NCBI RefSeq assembly: GCF_015158295.1
Contig: NZ_JACDXV010000001.1
Span: 1,101,897-1,165,896 of the forward strand
Direction of reading: 5' to 3'
Source: Devosia faecipullorum
GTDB lineage: Bacteria; Pseudomonadota; Alphaproteobacteria; Rhizobiales; Devosiaceae
DNA: 64,000 nt
Notes under the pieces: model-generated
What the model saw: the letters and a program-made list of their open reading frames with translations, nothing else
Database searches by the model: none
Told to the model about the DNA's origin: nothing
Shown here: one piece after another, positions 38,413 to 46,042 of the stretch
Layout of the letters: each line of letters starts with the position of its first letter
Numbering within the stretch: the stretch's first letter is position 1
Translations under genes and position numbers: made by a program

Positions 38413-39408
38413 ATGCGCATCCCTGCCCGCCTCCCCTCCGGCACTTTCTTCTCGCCAAAATCCGGCATGCGCGGCTATGGGGCTTTGGGATTCGCTGTCG
38501 CCACAATGCTTGTTCTCGCCCTGCCGGCGGAGGCTGCGACCACCTATCCCCTTGAGATCGACAATTGCGGCGTGACCGTCACCTTCGAGAAAGCGCCGGA
38601 GCGCGTGGTGACCATCAAGTCCACGGCAACGGAATTACTGCTCTCGCTTGGCCTTGCCGACAATGTTGTGGGCATCGGCTTTCAGGACGCCCCCCTGCCT
38701 GACAACCTGGCAACCGACCTGCCGGTGCTGGCCGAAAAGCTACCCAGCCAGGAAGTGGTACTCGAGGCTGAGCCCGATTTCATCTATGGCGGCTGGGAAA
38801 GCAATTTTTCCGCCGATGGCGCCGGAGAGCGACCCACGCTCGCCCAGCTTGGCGTCAATTCCTATGTCGCCCCCGCCGCCTGCCGATCCGTCGCCCCGCC
38901 CAAGCTGAGCTTCGACCACCTCTTCGCCGAGTTCGCGGAAATGGGTCTGATCTTCGACAGGAGCGAGGCCGCCGCCGACCTGATTGCCGCACAAAAAGCC
39001 ATGCTCGCGGCACTAAATCCGGACACACGCGGGCTGACCGCGCTCTGGTATTCCTCGGGCACCAAGACGCCCTATGTCGGAGCGGGAAACAATGCCCCCG
39101 CCATGATCATGGAGGCACTCGGCCTCGCCAACATTTATGAAGATGTCGATGAAGGCTGGACCTCGGCCAGTTGGGAAGCCATCGTCGATGCCGATCCCGA
39201 CGTGATCATCCTGGTCGATGCTGCGTGGAATTCCGCCGCGCAGAAGCAGAAATTGCTGGCGGAAAACCCGATCACCAGCAAGCTCGACGCCGTGATCCAT
39301 CAACGATACCTGACCCTGCCCTTCCCCGCCGCCGAAGCGGGGGTGCGCAACGTTCCAGCAATCGTGGACATGGCGGGACAATTGGCGGATCTGAGCTTCG
39401 GGGAATAA
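38413..39408 (+). CDS. Putative F420-0 ABC transporter, substrate-binding protein
   Basis: Periplasmic-binding protein of the BtuF/FhuD type (331 aa). A Sec signal peptide (GFAVATMLVLALPAEAA) precedes a helical-backbone binding fold: RVVTIKSTATELLLSLGLADNVVGIG, EAEPDFIYGGWESNF and GNNAPAMIMEALGLANIYED. AGGA lies 7 nt before the ATG, and the start is 3 bp after the cofE stop. By fold alone it could bind a corrinoid or siderophore. Wedged between cofE and its permease, it matches the cassette proposed in Actinobacteria to import F420-0. I therefore favour a deazaflavin ligand, by inference. Confidence 0.75.
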   Translation: MRIPARLPSGTFFSPKSGMRGYGALGFAVATMLVLALPAEAATTYPLEIDNCGVTVTFEKAPERVVTIKSTATELLLSLGLADNVVGIGFQDAPLPDNLATDLPVLAEKLPSQEVVLEAEPDFIYGGWESNFSADGAGERPTLAQLGVNSYVAPAACRSVAPPKLSFDHLFAEFAEMGLIFDRSEAAADLIAAQKAMLAALNPDTRGLTALWYSSGTKTPYVGAGNNAPAMIMEALGLANIYEDVDEGWTSASWEAIVDADPDVIILVDAAWNSAAQKQKLLAENPITSKLDAVIHQRYLTLPFPAAEAGVRNVPAIVDMAGQLADLSFGE

Positions 39409-39420
39409 GGCAATGCGCCA

Positions 39421-40422
39421 TTGACCCGCCTCTCTCTGCCTCTGCTCATTATCCTCTTGATCCTCAGCGCCATAGCGGCGGTGACCTTCGGCCCGGCGGA
39501 CATCACGCCTGGCGAAGTCTGGGCGGTGGTCATGCACCATCTGGGCGCGGTGGCTGACAGCCCCGTGTCCCGGCTGCGTGACGCCATTGTCTGGGAATTG
39601 CGCCTGCCCCGCGTCATCACCGCGCTTGGCGTCGGCGCCGGGTTGGCGCTCTGCGGCACGGTCATGCAGGCATTGACCCGCAATCCGCTGGCCGATCCCT
39701 ACCTGCTCGGGCTCTCGTCGGGCGCGGCGCTTGGCGCCGTGCTCTTTCTTTTGGGTGGCTTTGCCCTGCTCATGCCGCTGGGCGCCTTCCTGGGAAGCTC
39801 CGGGGCCCTGGCGCTGGCTCTGCTGGTTGCCGGCCTGCTCGGTGGCGCCACGCCATCGCGCGCCATCCTCACCGGCATCTGCATTTCCGCCCTCGCCTCG
39901 GCCGCCACCTCCTTTCTCATCTTCTGGTCGGCGACGGGCGATTCCTACCGCGAAATCCTTTCCTGGCTATTGGGCTCGCTTTCCGGCTCCCTCTGGGCCG
40001 ATGCCGGGCTCGTCTCCGCCGCGCTGATCGTGTGCACCCCCATCATCCTGGTTTCCGCCAGGGCGCTCGACGCCTTCGCCTTCGGCGACAATGCCGCCGC
40101 AGCGCTGGGCATTGATGTGAACCGGTTGCGCTGGACCCTCTTGGGCACGACCGCGCTGCTCACCGGCATCATGGTCGCCATCGGCGGAGCGATCGGCTTT
40201 GTAGGCCTGGTGGTCCCCCATGCCGTGCGGCTCGCCACCGGATCGCGCCATAGGGTGCTTCTGCCCCATGCCATGCTGGCCGGGGCCATTTTCATGCTCT
40301 GGACCGATACGGCGGCCCGCACCATGTTCGATCCGCGCGAATTGCCAGTGGGCATCATCACCGCCATGATCGGCGCACCGATCTTTCTGTTCGTCCTGCT
40401 GCGCTACCGGAGGATCACATGA
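39421..40422 (+). CDS. Putative F420-0 ABC transporter, FecCD/BtuC-type permease
   Basis: Polytopic permease of about 333 aa with roughly ten hydrophobic segments. It carries FecCD hallmarks: WELRLPRVITALGVGAGLAL, CGTVMQALTRNPLADPYLLG, ALGIDVNRLRW and GAIGFVGLVVPHAVRL. It forms the membrane channel for the upstream binding protein. The start is a TTG at 39421, with AAGG about 10 nt upstream; an ATG at 39413 is out of frame. It overlaps the ATPase gene by ATGA. Confidence 0.85.
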   Translation: MTRLSLPLLIILLILSAIAAVTFGPADITPGEVWAVVMHHLGAVADSPVSRLRDAIVWELRLPRVITALGVGAGLALCGTVMQALTRNPLADPYLLGLSSGAALGAVLFLLGGFALLMPLGAFLGSSGALALALLVAGLLGGATPSRAILTGICISALASAATSFLIFWSATGDSYREILSWLLGSLSGSLWADAGLVSAALIVCTPIILVSARALDAFAFGDNAAAALGIDVNRLRWTLLGTTALLTGIMVAIGGAIGFVGLVVPHAVRLATGSRHRVLLPHAMLAGAIFMLWTDTAARTMFDPRELPVGIITAMIGAPIFLFVLLRYRRIT

Positions 40423-41222
40423 GCCTTTCGGCGGAGAAGATTTCGGCCGCCAAGGGCGGCAAGCGCATTCTTTCCGATGTCAGCTTCACCGCGCCCCAAT
40501 GGGCGATAACCGGCCTGATCGGTCCCAATGGTGCGGGCAAGTCCACCTTGCTCACCGCCCTGCTCGGGCTGACGCCGGCAACGGGAAGGGTCACGTTCGA
40601 CGGTGAGGATCTATTGGCCATGCAACGGCGCGACCGCGCCCGCCTCACCGCCTTTGTGGAGCAATCGGCGACGACGGAAGAACGGATGAGTGTCACGGAC
40701 GTCGTGGCCTTGGGGCGTATTCCGTTCCAGTCGGCCCTGGCCGCCGGCAGCACCCAAGACGACGACGCGCTCATCGCCGCCTGCCTCGCCGAAACCCGCA
40801 TGTCCGCCTTTGCCACCCGCCGCTTCGACACTTTATCGGGAGGCGAACAACAGCGCGTCCACATCGCCCGGGCGCTGGCCCAGCAGCCGCGCCTCATGCT
40901 GCTCGATGAACCGACCAGCCATCTCGACATCAGCGCCCAGTTGCAGATGCTCGCCGTGTTGCGCCGCAAGGCCGATGCTGGCACGACTGTACTCATTGCC
41001 CTGCACGATCTCAATCTCGCATCCCGCTATTGCGACCATCTCGTCGTGCTTGACAAAGGGTCAGTCGTCGCTGCGGGTCCTCCCGCAACGATCATAACGC
41101 CAGCCCTGCTCCGCTCCGTCTATGGCGTCAGTGCGCGCCTTCTTTCCGATCCGGCTTCGGACCGGCCCCTCATTGTCTTCGGCGAAGCCGACCTCTCCAT
41201 TTCTCCGCATAATCCCGATTGA
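40419..41222 (+). CDS. Putative F420-0 ABC transporter, ATP-binding protein
   Basis: A 267-aa ABC ATPase of the FepC/BtuD type. Walker A is GPNGAGKST (about 35-43), the Q-loop is FVEQSATTEERMSV, the signature is LSGGEQQR, Walker B is LMLLDEPTSHLD and the switch histidine is in ALHDLNLA. It energises the importer encoded just upstream and is the last gene of the fgd-cofE-transporter operon. A 126-bp gap with a second operator follows before the LLM oxidoreductase gene. Confidence 0.87.
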   Translation: MSLSAEKISAAKGGKRILSDVSFTAPQWAITGLIGPNGAGKSTLLTALLGLTPATGRVTFDGEDLLAMQRRDRARLTAFVEQSATTEERMSVTDVVALGRIPFQSALAAGSTQDDDALIAACLAETRMSAFATRRFDTLSGGEQQRVHIARALAQQPRLMLLDEPTSHLDISAQLQMLAVLRRKADAGTTVLIALHDLNLASRYCDHLVVLDKGSVVAAGPPATIITPALLRSVYGVSARLLSDPASDRPLIVFGEADLSISPHNPD

Positions 41223-41244
41223 CAATCTCGCCCGGCCCGCCCAA

Positions 41245-41268
41245 AAATTTGATCGACTGGTCAAATTT
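41245..41268. promoter_or_regulatory. Operator-like palindrome upstream of the LLM oxidoreductase gene
   Basis: Perfect 8-bp inverted repeat AAATTTGA and TCAAATTT around an 8-bp centre. The inner 18 bp, TTTGATCGACTGGTCAAA, match the reverse complement of the fgd-upstream palindrome (36540-36557) in 16 of 18 positions. It lies about 80 bp before the LLM start codon. A common regulator for both units is inferred. Confidence 0.7.
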
Positions 41269-41348
41269 CAACAGCATGGACCGGCGATGCGGAAACTGGT
41301 TTTCCGCCGAGGCCGTGCTCAGCCCAATGCAAGGGAGCGCAAGGTAAC

Positions 41349-42350
41349 ATGGAATTCGGGATCACCTTCAAGGGCTTTGTCGAGGCCGAGCGAGCCCGCT
41401 ATCTGGTGCGTGCCGCCGAATATGCCGGCTTTTCCTATTGCTGGTTCTATGACAGCCACATTCTCTGGCGCGATTGCTACGCCGCCATCGCCATGTGCAT
41501 GGAACATACCACCGACATGCGCTTCGGCCCGCTGGTGACCAATCCCGACGTGCGCGACTGGTCGGTCGCCGCCTCGATTTTCGGCTCGCTCTCCAAGCAA
41601 TCGGGCGGCCGCTTCGACCTGGCCGTTGGCCGGGGCGACAGTTCCATGCGCGTCATGGGCAAGAAGCCGGCGCCGCTCAAGCGGGTGGCCGAATTCATCG
41701 ACAAGACCAAGGCCATGGTGCGCGGCGAAGAAGTGTCCTATGGCGACATCCCGGCTTCGGTGAAATTCCCCTGGGCCGTCGGCCACGAAATGCCCAGCTG
41801 GATCGCCGCCTATGGTCCGCTGGCGCTGAAAACCGCCGGCGAAAGCGCCGATGGCGTGGTGTTGCAGATCGCCGATCCGGGCCTGTGCAAATGGTTCACC
41901 GACCAGTGCATCGACGCCGGCAAGGCGGTCGGCAAGGACATGTCGAACTATCGCTCCATGGCCGCAGCGCCCGCCTATTTCGGCGACAAGAAGCGCGCCA
42001 CCGAGCACGTGAAATGGTTTCCCGCCATGGTGGGCAATCATGTGGCCGACATCGTCGAGAAATATGGCGCCGACAGCGACAAGGTGCCCGCCAGCCTTAC
42101 CTCCTATATCGAGAAGCGCCGGGGCTACGATTATTCCAAGCACGGCCAGGCCGATAATCCCTATCTCGACTTCATCTCCGACGACGTGGTGGAAAGCTTC
42201 TGCGTATTGGGCGAACCTGAAGACCACATCGCCAAGATCCGCGAGCTGGAAAAAGCCGGCGTCACCCAGTTCAACATCTATCTCGATAGCGGCGACGAGG
42301 AAGAGATCATCGCGCGTTATGGCCGCGAGGTCATTCCCGCGTTTCAATAG
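41349..42350 (+). CDS. LLM-class, probably F420-dependent oxidoreductase
   Basis: A 333-aa TIM-barrel protein of the luciferase-like monooxygenase superfamily. MEFGITFKGFVEAERARYLV, DSHILWRDCYAAIAMC, GRFDLAVGRGDSSMRVMG and GPLALKTAGESADGVVLQ resemble the Mer-related F420_CPS_4043 group recalled from knowledge, whose reaction is unknown. Related proteins use F420 or FMN. The upstream cofE/fgd/transporter operon and shared operator favour F420. The native substrate cannot be read. Its last 20 bp overlap the convergent rpiR-type gene. Confidence 0.82.
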   Translation: MEFGITFKGFVEAERARYLVRAAEYAGFSYCWFYDSHILWRDCYAAIAMCMEHTTDMRFGPLVTNPDVRDWSVAASIFGSLSKQSGGRFDLAVGRGDSSMRVMGKKPAPLKRVAEFIDKTKAMVRGEEVSYGDIPASVKFPWAVGHEMPSWIAAYGPLALKTAGESADGVVLQIADPGLCKWFTDQCIDAGKAVGKDMSNYRSMAAAPAYFGDKKRATEHVKWFPAMVGNHVADIVEKYGADSDKVPASLTSYIEKRRGYDYSKHGQADNPYLDFISDDVVESFCVLGEPEDHIAKIRELEKAGVTQFNIYLDSGDEEEIIARYGREVIPAFQ

Positions 42351-43191
42351 TCCGAAGCGCCTGGCCTTCCAGGGCGCCGATGCGCTTGCTGGCGCTCGGC
42401 CAGGCGAGTTCCGTGGTGCGGGCAATCATGGCCTCTACCAGGGCCAGGACCGCGCCATTGGCGTCCCAGGTGCGCCCGGTTTCGGTCTGGCACGGCAGCA
42501 CATGCCTGGCGTGCCGAGCCACCGGGCTCAGCCATTCATCGGTGATCAGCACGATATGGGCGCGCTTGCGGGCCAACTCGGCTGCGGTGAGGAGCAAGGC
42601 GTCGTCGTAGCGGCGCACGTCAAACAGGATCGCCAAATCACCCGGTCGCACATCGATCATCTGGTCGGCACGGGTCGCCATGCGGCCATCCAGCCGGCTG
42701 ATGGCAGGCCGGACCAGCCGCAGATGCGCCTCGAGATAACCCGCTAGGTAATCGGTGAAACGCCCGCCAGCGAGATAGCAGTGCCCTTTGCCTTCCGCCA
42801 GTTTCTGGCAGACCGACTCAAATTCCCAATCGGGAATGAGATGCAATGTTGCACTGATGCGCTGGGCGGCCTGATTGAGAAAACCCGCGAGGAAACTGTC
42901 CTCCCCTTCCGGCACCGGCAGGAGCGCCGGACGTTCCAGCGGTGATTTCGAGCGCTCTTCGAGTTCCTCCCGCAAGGCGCGCTGAAAGTCGGGATAGGAT
43001 TTGAACCCGAGCTGCGCCACGAAACGCACCACCGTCGCCGCACTGACGTCCGCGCCCGATGCGAATTCGGCCACCGGAGCCAACCCCAGCAGCGGATAAT
43101 TACCCAACAGTCCGCGCGCGACCTTGCGCCCGGCGCCGGTCAGTTCGCCATGCAGGTCGTGAATGCGCGACGCAACGGTTTTTCCTTCCAT
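42331..43191 (-). CDS. MurR/RpiR-family transcriptional regulator
   Basis: A 286-aa regulator. The N-terminal RpiR helix-turn-helix domain (about 1-75) contains SAATVVRFVAQLGFKSYPDF. The C-terminal sugar-isomerase (SIS) domain (about 115-260) contains GRFTDYLAGYL and LAILFDVRRYDDALLLTAAE. Such proteins sense a small phosphorylated or amino metabolite and control neighbouring catabolic genes. It diverges from the N-formylglutamate amidohydrolase/TRAP operon across about 90 bp and is the natural candidate to control it. Its 3' end overlaps the LLM gene. Confidence 0.88.
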   Translation of the reverse strand: MEGKTVASRIHDLHGELTGAGRKVARGLLGNYPLLGLAPVAEFASGADVSAATVVRFVAQLGFKSYPDFQRALREELEERSKSPLERPALLPVPEGEDSFLAGFLNQAAQRISATLHLIPDWEFESVCQKLAEGKGHCYLAGGRFTDYLAGYLEAHLRLVRPAISRLDGRMATRADQMIDVRPGDLAILFDVRRYDDALLLTAAELARKRAHIVLITDEWLSPVARHARHVLPCQTETGRTWDANGAVLALVEAMIARTTELAWPSASKRIGALEGQALRTIETRE

Positions 43192-43281
43192 TCGTCATTG
43201 AACCTCACATTTCAGCATTGACAGTTTTTGCATTTGTGGAACTACTGTTACAGAAATTAATCGCTCAGGCGTAGAGGGATA

Positions 43282-44043
43282 ATGAGCGGCAATTCGGAAA
43301 AGGCAGCTCTGATCAGCAATGCACGGGGTCTATCGCCCTTCGTGCTGGTCTGCGATCACGCCTCCCGCCATATCCCCGAAAAATACGGTGACATGGGGCT
43401 GAGCGAAGCGGAGCGCCAAAGTCATATTGCCTGGGATCCCGGCGCGCTGGCCGTCAGCCGCGCATTGTCCAGCCTGCTCGACGCACCGCTGGTGGAATCG
43501 CGGATTTCCCGGCTGGTGATCGATGCCAATCGCGACCTCGACGCGCCGGACCTGATCTGGACGCTTTCGGAAGCCACCAGCATCGAGGCCAACAAGAACC
43601 TGCCGGCCGAAGAGCGGCAATTCCGCATCGAGCGCTATCACCGGCCCTATCACGACGCTATCGAAACAGTGTTGGGCGAGCGTCAGGCCGCCAGCCGCGA
43701 AACCATTCTGGTCTGCGTCCATTCCTTCACTCCGGTATTTCTCGGCAAGGCCCGTCCCTGGCCGATCGGGGTCATCCACGGCAAGGACGAGACGTTCACA
43801 AGGGCTCTGCGCGCGGCATTGGCCGCAGACGATCCCACGCTCAATATCGGCTGGAACGAGCCCTATGCCGCGCTCAACGGCGTGACGCTGACACTGGAAA
43901 AACACGGCGACGGCAGGGGACTTGCCGCCACCATGATTGAAATCCGCAATGATGAGATCGATGCGCCTCATGGAGTGGCGATGTGGGCCGGACGGCTTGC
44001 CCGCTGCCTCGAGGACGCCCGGCAGGCGATAGGGCAAGGATAG
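43282..44043 (+). CDS. N-formylglutamate amidohydrolase family protein
   Basis: A 253-aa member of the HutG/FGase-like family. FVLVCDHASRHIPEKYG near the N-terminus and SRLVIDANRDLDAPDLI and VCVHSFTPVF in the middle carry likely zinc and carboxylate ligands. Family members cleave N-formyl-L-glutamate in histidine breakdown, but no other hut genes are nearby. The glutamine-synthetase-like gene in the same operon suggests it may hydrolyse a gamma-glutamyl amide instead. A GAGGG ribosome-binding site precedes the ATG. Confidence 0.85.
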   Translation: MSGNSEKAALISNARGLSPFVLVCDHASRHIPEKYGDMGLSEAERQSHIAWDPGALAVSRALSSLLDAPLVESRISRLVIDANRDLDAPDLIWTLSEATSIEANKNLPAEERQFRIERYHRPYHDAIETVLGERQAASRETILVCVHSFTPVFLGKARPWPIGVIHGKDETFTRALRAALAADDPTLNIGWNEPYAALNGVTLTLEKHGDGRGLAATMIEIRNDEIDAPHGVAMWAGRLARCLEDARQAIGQG

Positions 44044-44082
44044 CAGGGCCATGTATACCAGCCTTCGACGAGGACAATGCCG

Positions 44083-44595
44083 ATGCCGACTCTGATCAGG
44101 CTTTATGTCCATTACGTCGATCTGGTGAACCGCAAGATCGGCCGCGTCGCCATGTATCTGCTGTTCGTCATGGGCGGCATACAAATCTATTCGACATTCT
44201 CGCGCCTCATCACCGGCATGCCGGTCAACTGGGCGCTGGAGATGACCCAGTTTCTGCTTGCGACCTATTTCCTGGTGGGCGCCGCCTATTCGATGCAAGA
44301 AGGCGCCCATGTGCGCATGGATCTCTTCTATGGCGCGCTCAAGCCGAAGCGGCAGGCATTCGTCGATGTGTTCACCATCATCTTCGTGATCTTCTACCTT
44401 GCGGTCATGGTGCGCGGCGGCTGGTCCAGTACCGAATATGCCATCACCTACAACCAGAAAAATTACTCGGCCTGGTCGCCGCCCATGTGGCCGGTGAAGT
44501 CGCTGATGACGCTCGGAATTATTCTCATGCTGCTGCAGGCCATTTCCAACCTGTTCAAGGACATCGCCACGGCGATCGGGAAGCCGCTGACATGA
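44083..44595 (+). CDS. TRAP transporter small permease (DctQ)
   Basis: Small membrane subunit (about 170 aa) with four predicted segments and the family pattern QFLLATYFLVGAAYSMQEGA followed by VRMDLFY. It pairs with the large permease to drive Na+- or H+-coupled uptake of a small acid or amine derivative. ATGs occur at 44077 and 44083. The second is preferred because AGGA lies 8 nt upstream of it. It overlaps the large-permease gene by ATGA. Confidence 0.9.
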   Translation: MPTLIRLYVHYVDLVNRKIGRVAMYLLFVMGGIQIYSTFSRLITGMPVNWALEMTQFLLATYFLVGAAYSMQEGAHVRMDLFYGALKPKRQAFVDVFTIIFVIFYLAVMVRGGWSSTEYAITYNQKNYSAWSPPMWPVKSLMTLGIILMLLQAISNLFKDIATAIGKPLT

Positions 44596-45917
44596 GCCCG
44601 GAACTCATTACCATCTTCATGTTCGCCACCATGCTGGTGCTGATGGCCACCGGCCAGCGGGTCTTCGGCGTCATCGGCTTTGTCGGGTCGGCAGCGGCGC
44701 TCTGGCTCTGGGGCAATGGCGCGGCCGAAATGCCCTTCAATGCCGCCATCCAGGTGATGAACTGGTTCCCGCTGATCACCGTGCCCTTCTTCGTCTTCAT
44801 GGGCTACATGCTCTCGGAAACTGGCATCGCCTCGAACCTTTACCGCATGTTCCATGTCTGGTTCGGCCCCATGCGCGGCGGCCTTGCCATCGGCACGGTC
44901 GGCCTCATGGTGCTGATTTCCTGCATGAACGGCCTCTCGGTCGCCGGCATGGCCATCGGCGCCACCGTCGCGCTGCCCGAATTGCTGCGGCGCGGCTATG
45001 ACAAGATCATGGTCACCGGCGTCATCCAGGCCGGCTCTTCGCTGGGCATCCTCATTCCCCCGAGCGTGGTACTCGTGCTCTATGCCATGATCGCCCGCCA
45101 GCCGGTGCTGCAACTCTGGCTTGCCGGCATCATTCCCGGCCTGATGATGGCGGCGCTGTTTGCCCTCTACATCTATATCCGCTGCCGCATTCAGCCCGAA
45201 CTCGCTCCGGCCCTGCCGGAAGAAGAACGTCGGGCGCTCTCGACGCGCGAAAAACTGGTGCTCCTGCGCGAGGGCCTGCTGCCCCTCGGCATTTTCGGTC
45301 TGATGATGGGGCTTTTCCTCACCGGCGTGACCAGCCTCGTTGAGAGTTCGGTCGTCGGCGCGCTGCTCGCCACCTTGGCCGCCATCGTTACTCGGCGGCT
45401 CAGCTGGAAAATCCTCGAAGCGGCCACGCGGAACACCTTGATGGTGTCGTGCATGTTCCTCTGGATCATCATGGCAGCGCTGTGCTTCTCGTCCGTCTAT
45501 GACGGCTTGGGCGCCATCAAGGCTATCAGCAATCTGCTGCTCAATACCTGGGAACTCGACCCTTGGGGCATCATGATCGTCATGCTGCTGAGCTTTATCG
45601 TGCTGGGCATTTTCCTCGACGACACCGCCATGCTGGTCATCGTCGCGCCACTCTATATCCCGCTGGTGATCCAACTGGGCTTCAACCCGATCTGGTTCGG
45701 CATTCTCTACACCATCACCTGTCAGATCGCCTACATAACCCCGCCCTTCGGCTACAATCTCTTCCTCATGCGGGCCATGGCCCCGCCCGAGATCGGCCTA
45801 GTCGATATTTACCGCTCCATCTGGCCCTTCATGCTGCTGATGGTGCTGTCCATGATCATCATCATGATCTTCCCCGAAATCGCCCTCTGGCTGCCTCGCG
45901 TAGTGACGGGCCGCTGA
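44592..45917 (+). CDS. TRAP transporter large permease (DctM)
   Basis: Large membrane subunit (441 aa) with about twelve hydrophobic segments. Hallmarks are GLSVAGMAIGATVALPELLRRGYDK, VIQAGSSLGILIPPSVVLVLYAMI and QIAYITPPFGYNLFLMRAMAP. It is the ion-coupled transport channel. The correct ATG at 44592 overlaps the small-permease stop; the same frame is open far upstream only as a shadow of neighbouring genes. The substrate-binding gene follows after 125 bp. Confidence 0.93.
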   Translation: MSPELITIFMFATMLVLMATGQRVFGVIGFVGSAAALWLWGNGAAEMPFNAAIQVMNWFPLITVPFFVFMGYMLSETGIASNLYRMFHVWFGPMRGGLAIGTVGLMVLISCMNGLSVAGMAIGATVALPELLRRGYDKIMVTGVIQAGSSLGILIPPSVVLVLYAMIARQPVLQLWLAGIIPGLMMAALFALYIYIRCRIQPELAPALPEEERRALSTREKLVLLREGLLPLGIFGLMMGLFLTGVTSLVESSVVGALLATLAAIVTRRLSWKILEAATRNTLMVSCMFLWIIMAALCFSSVYDGLGAIKAISNLLLNTWELDPWGIMIVMLLSFIVLGIFLDDTAMLVIVAPLYIPLVIQLGFNPIWFGILYTITCQIAYITPPFGYNLFLMRAMAPPEIGLVDIYRSIWPFMLLMVLSMIIIMIFPEIALWLPRVVTGR

Positions 45918-46042
45918 GACAGCAAACAGCAAAGGAAACGATCGGACCGATTGCATGTGGGTTCAAACGCCGGGGCGAAAGCGCGGGAGCAAAGAATAAA
46001 AGCGCCGTCCCATCCATTTCATTGAACAAGGGAACGACTGAA

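Noticed and set aside
38413..41222. Reading the importer simply as a vitamin B12 or siderophore transporter
   Set aside because: The fold alone allows this. However, there are no cobalamin or siderophore genes nearby, and the genes are sealed into an operon with fgd and cofE. It remains the main alternative and is stated as such.
43282..44043. Assignment to histidine utilisation (hutG)
   Set aside because: No hutH, hutU, hutI or hutF gene is nearby and the operon partners fit amine metabolism, so no hut symbol is given.
43983..44591. N-terminal extension of the TRAP large permease
   Set aside because: The ATGA overlap at 44592 and the family N-terminus fix the start. The upstream part lies over the small-permease gene.
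44463..45674. A 403-codon minus-strand frame opposite the TRAP large permease
   Set aside because: It is highly charged and repetitive (His, Asp, Glu, Gln), the usual antisense product of a hydrophobic permease gene.
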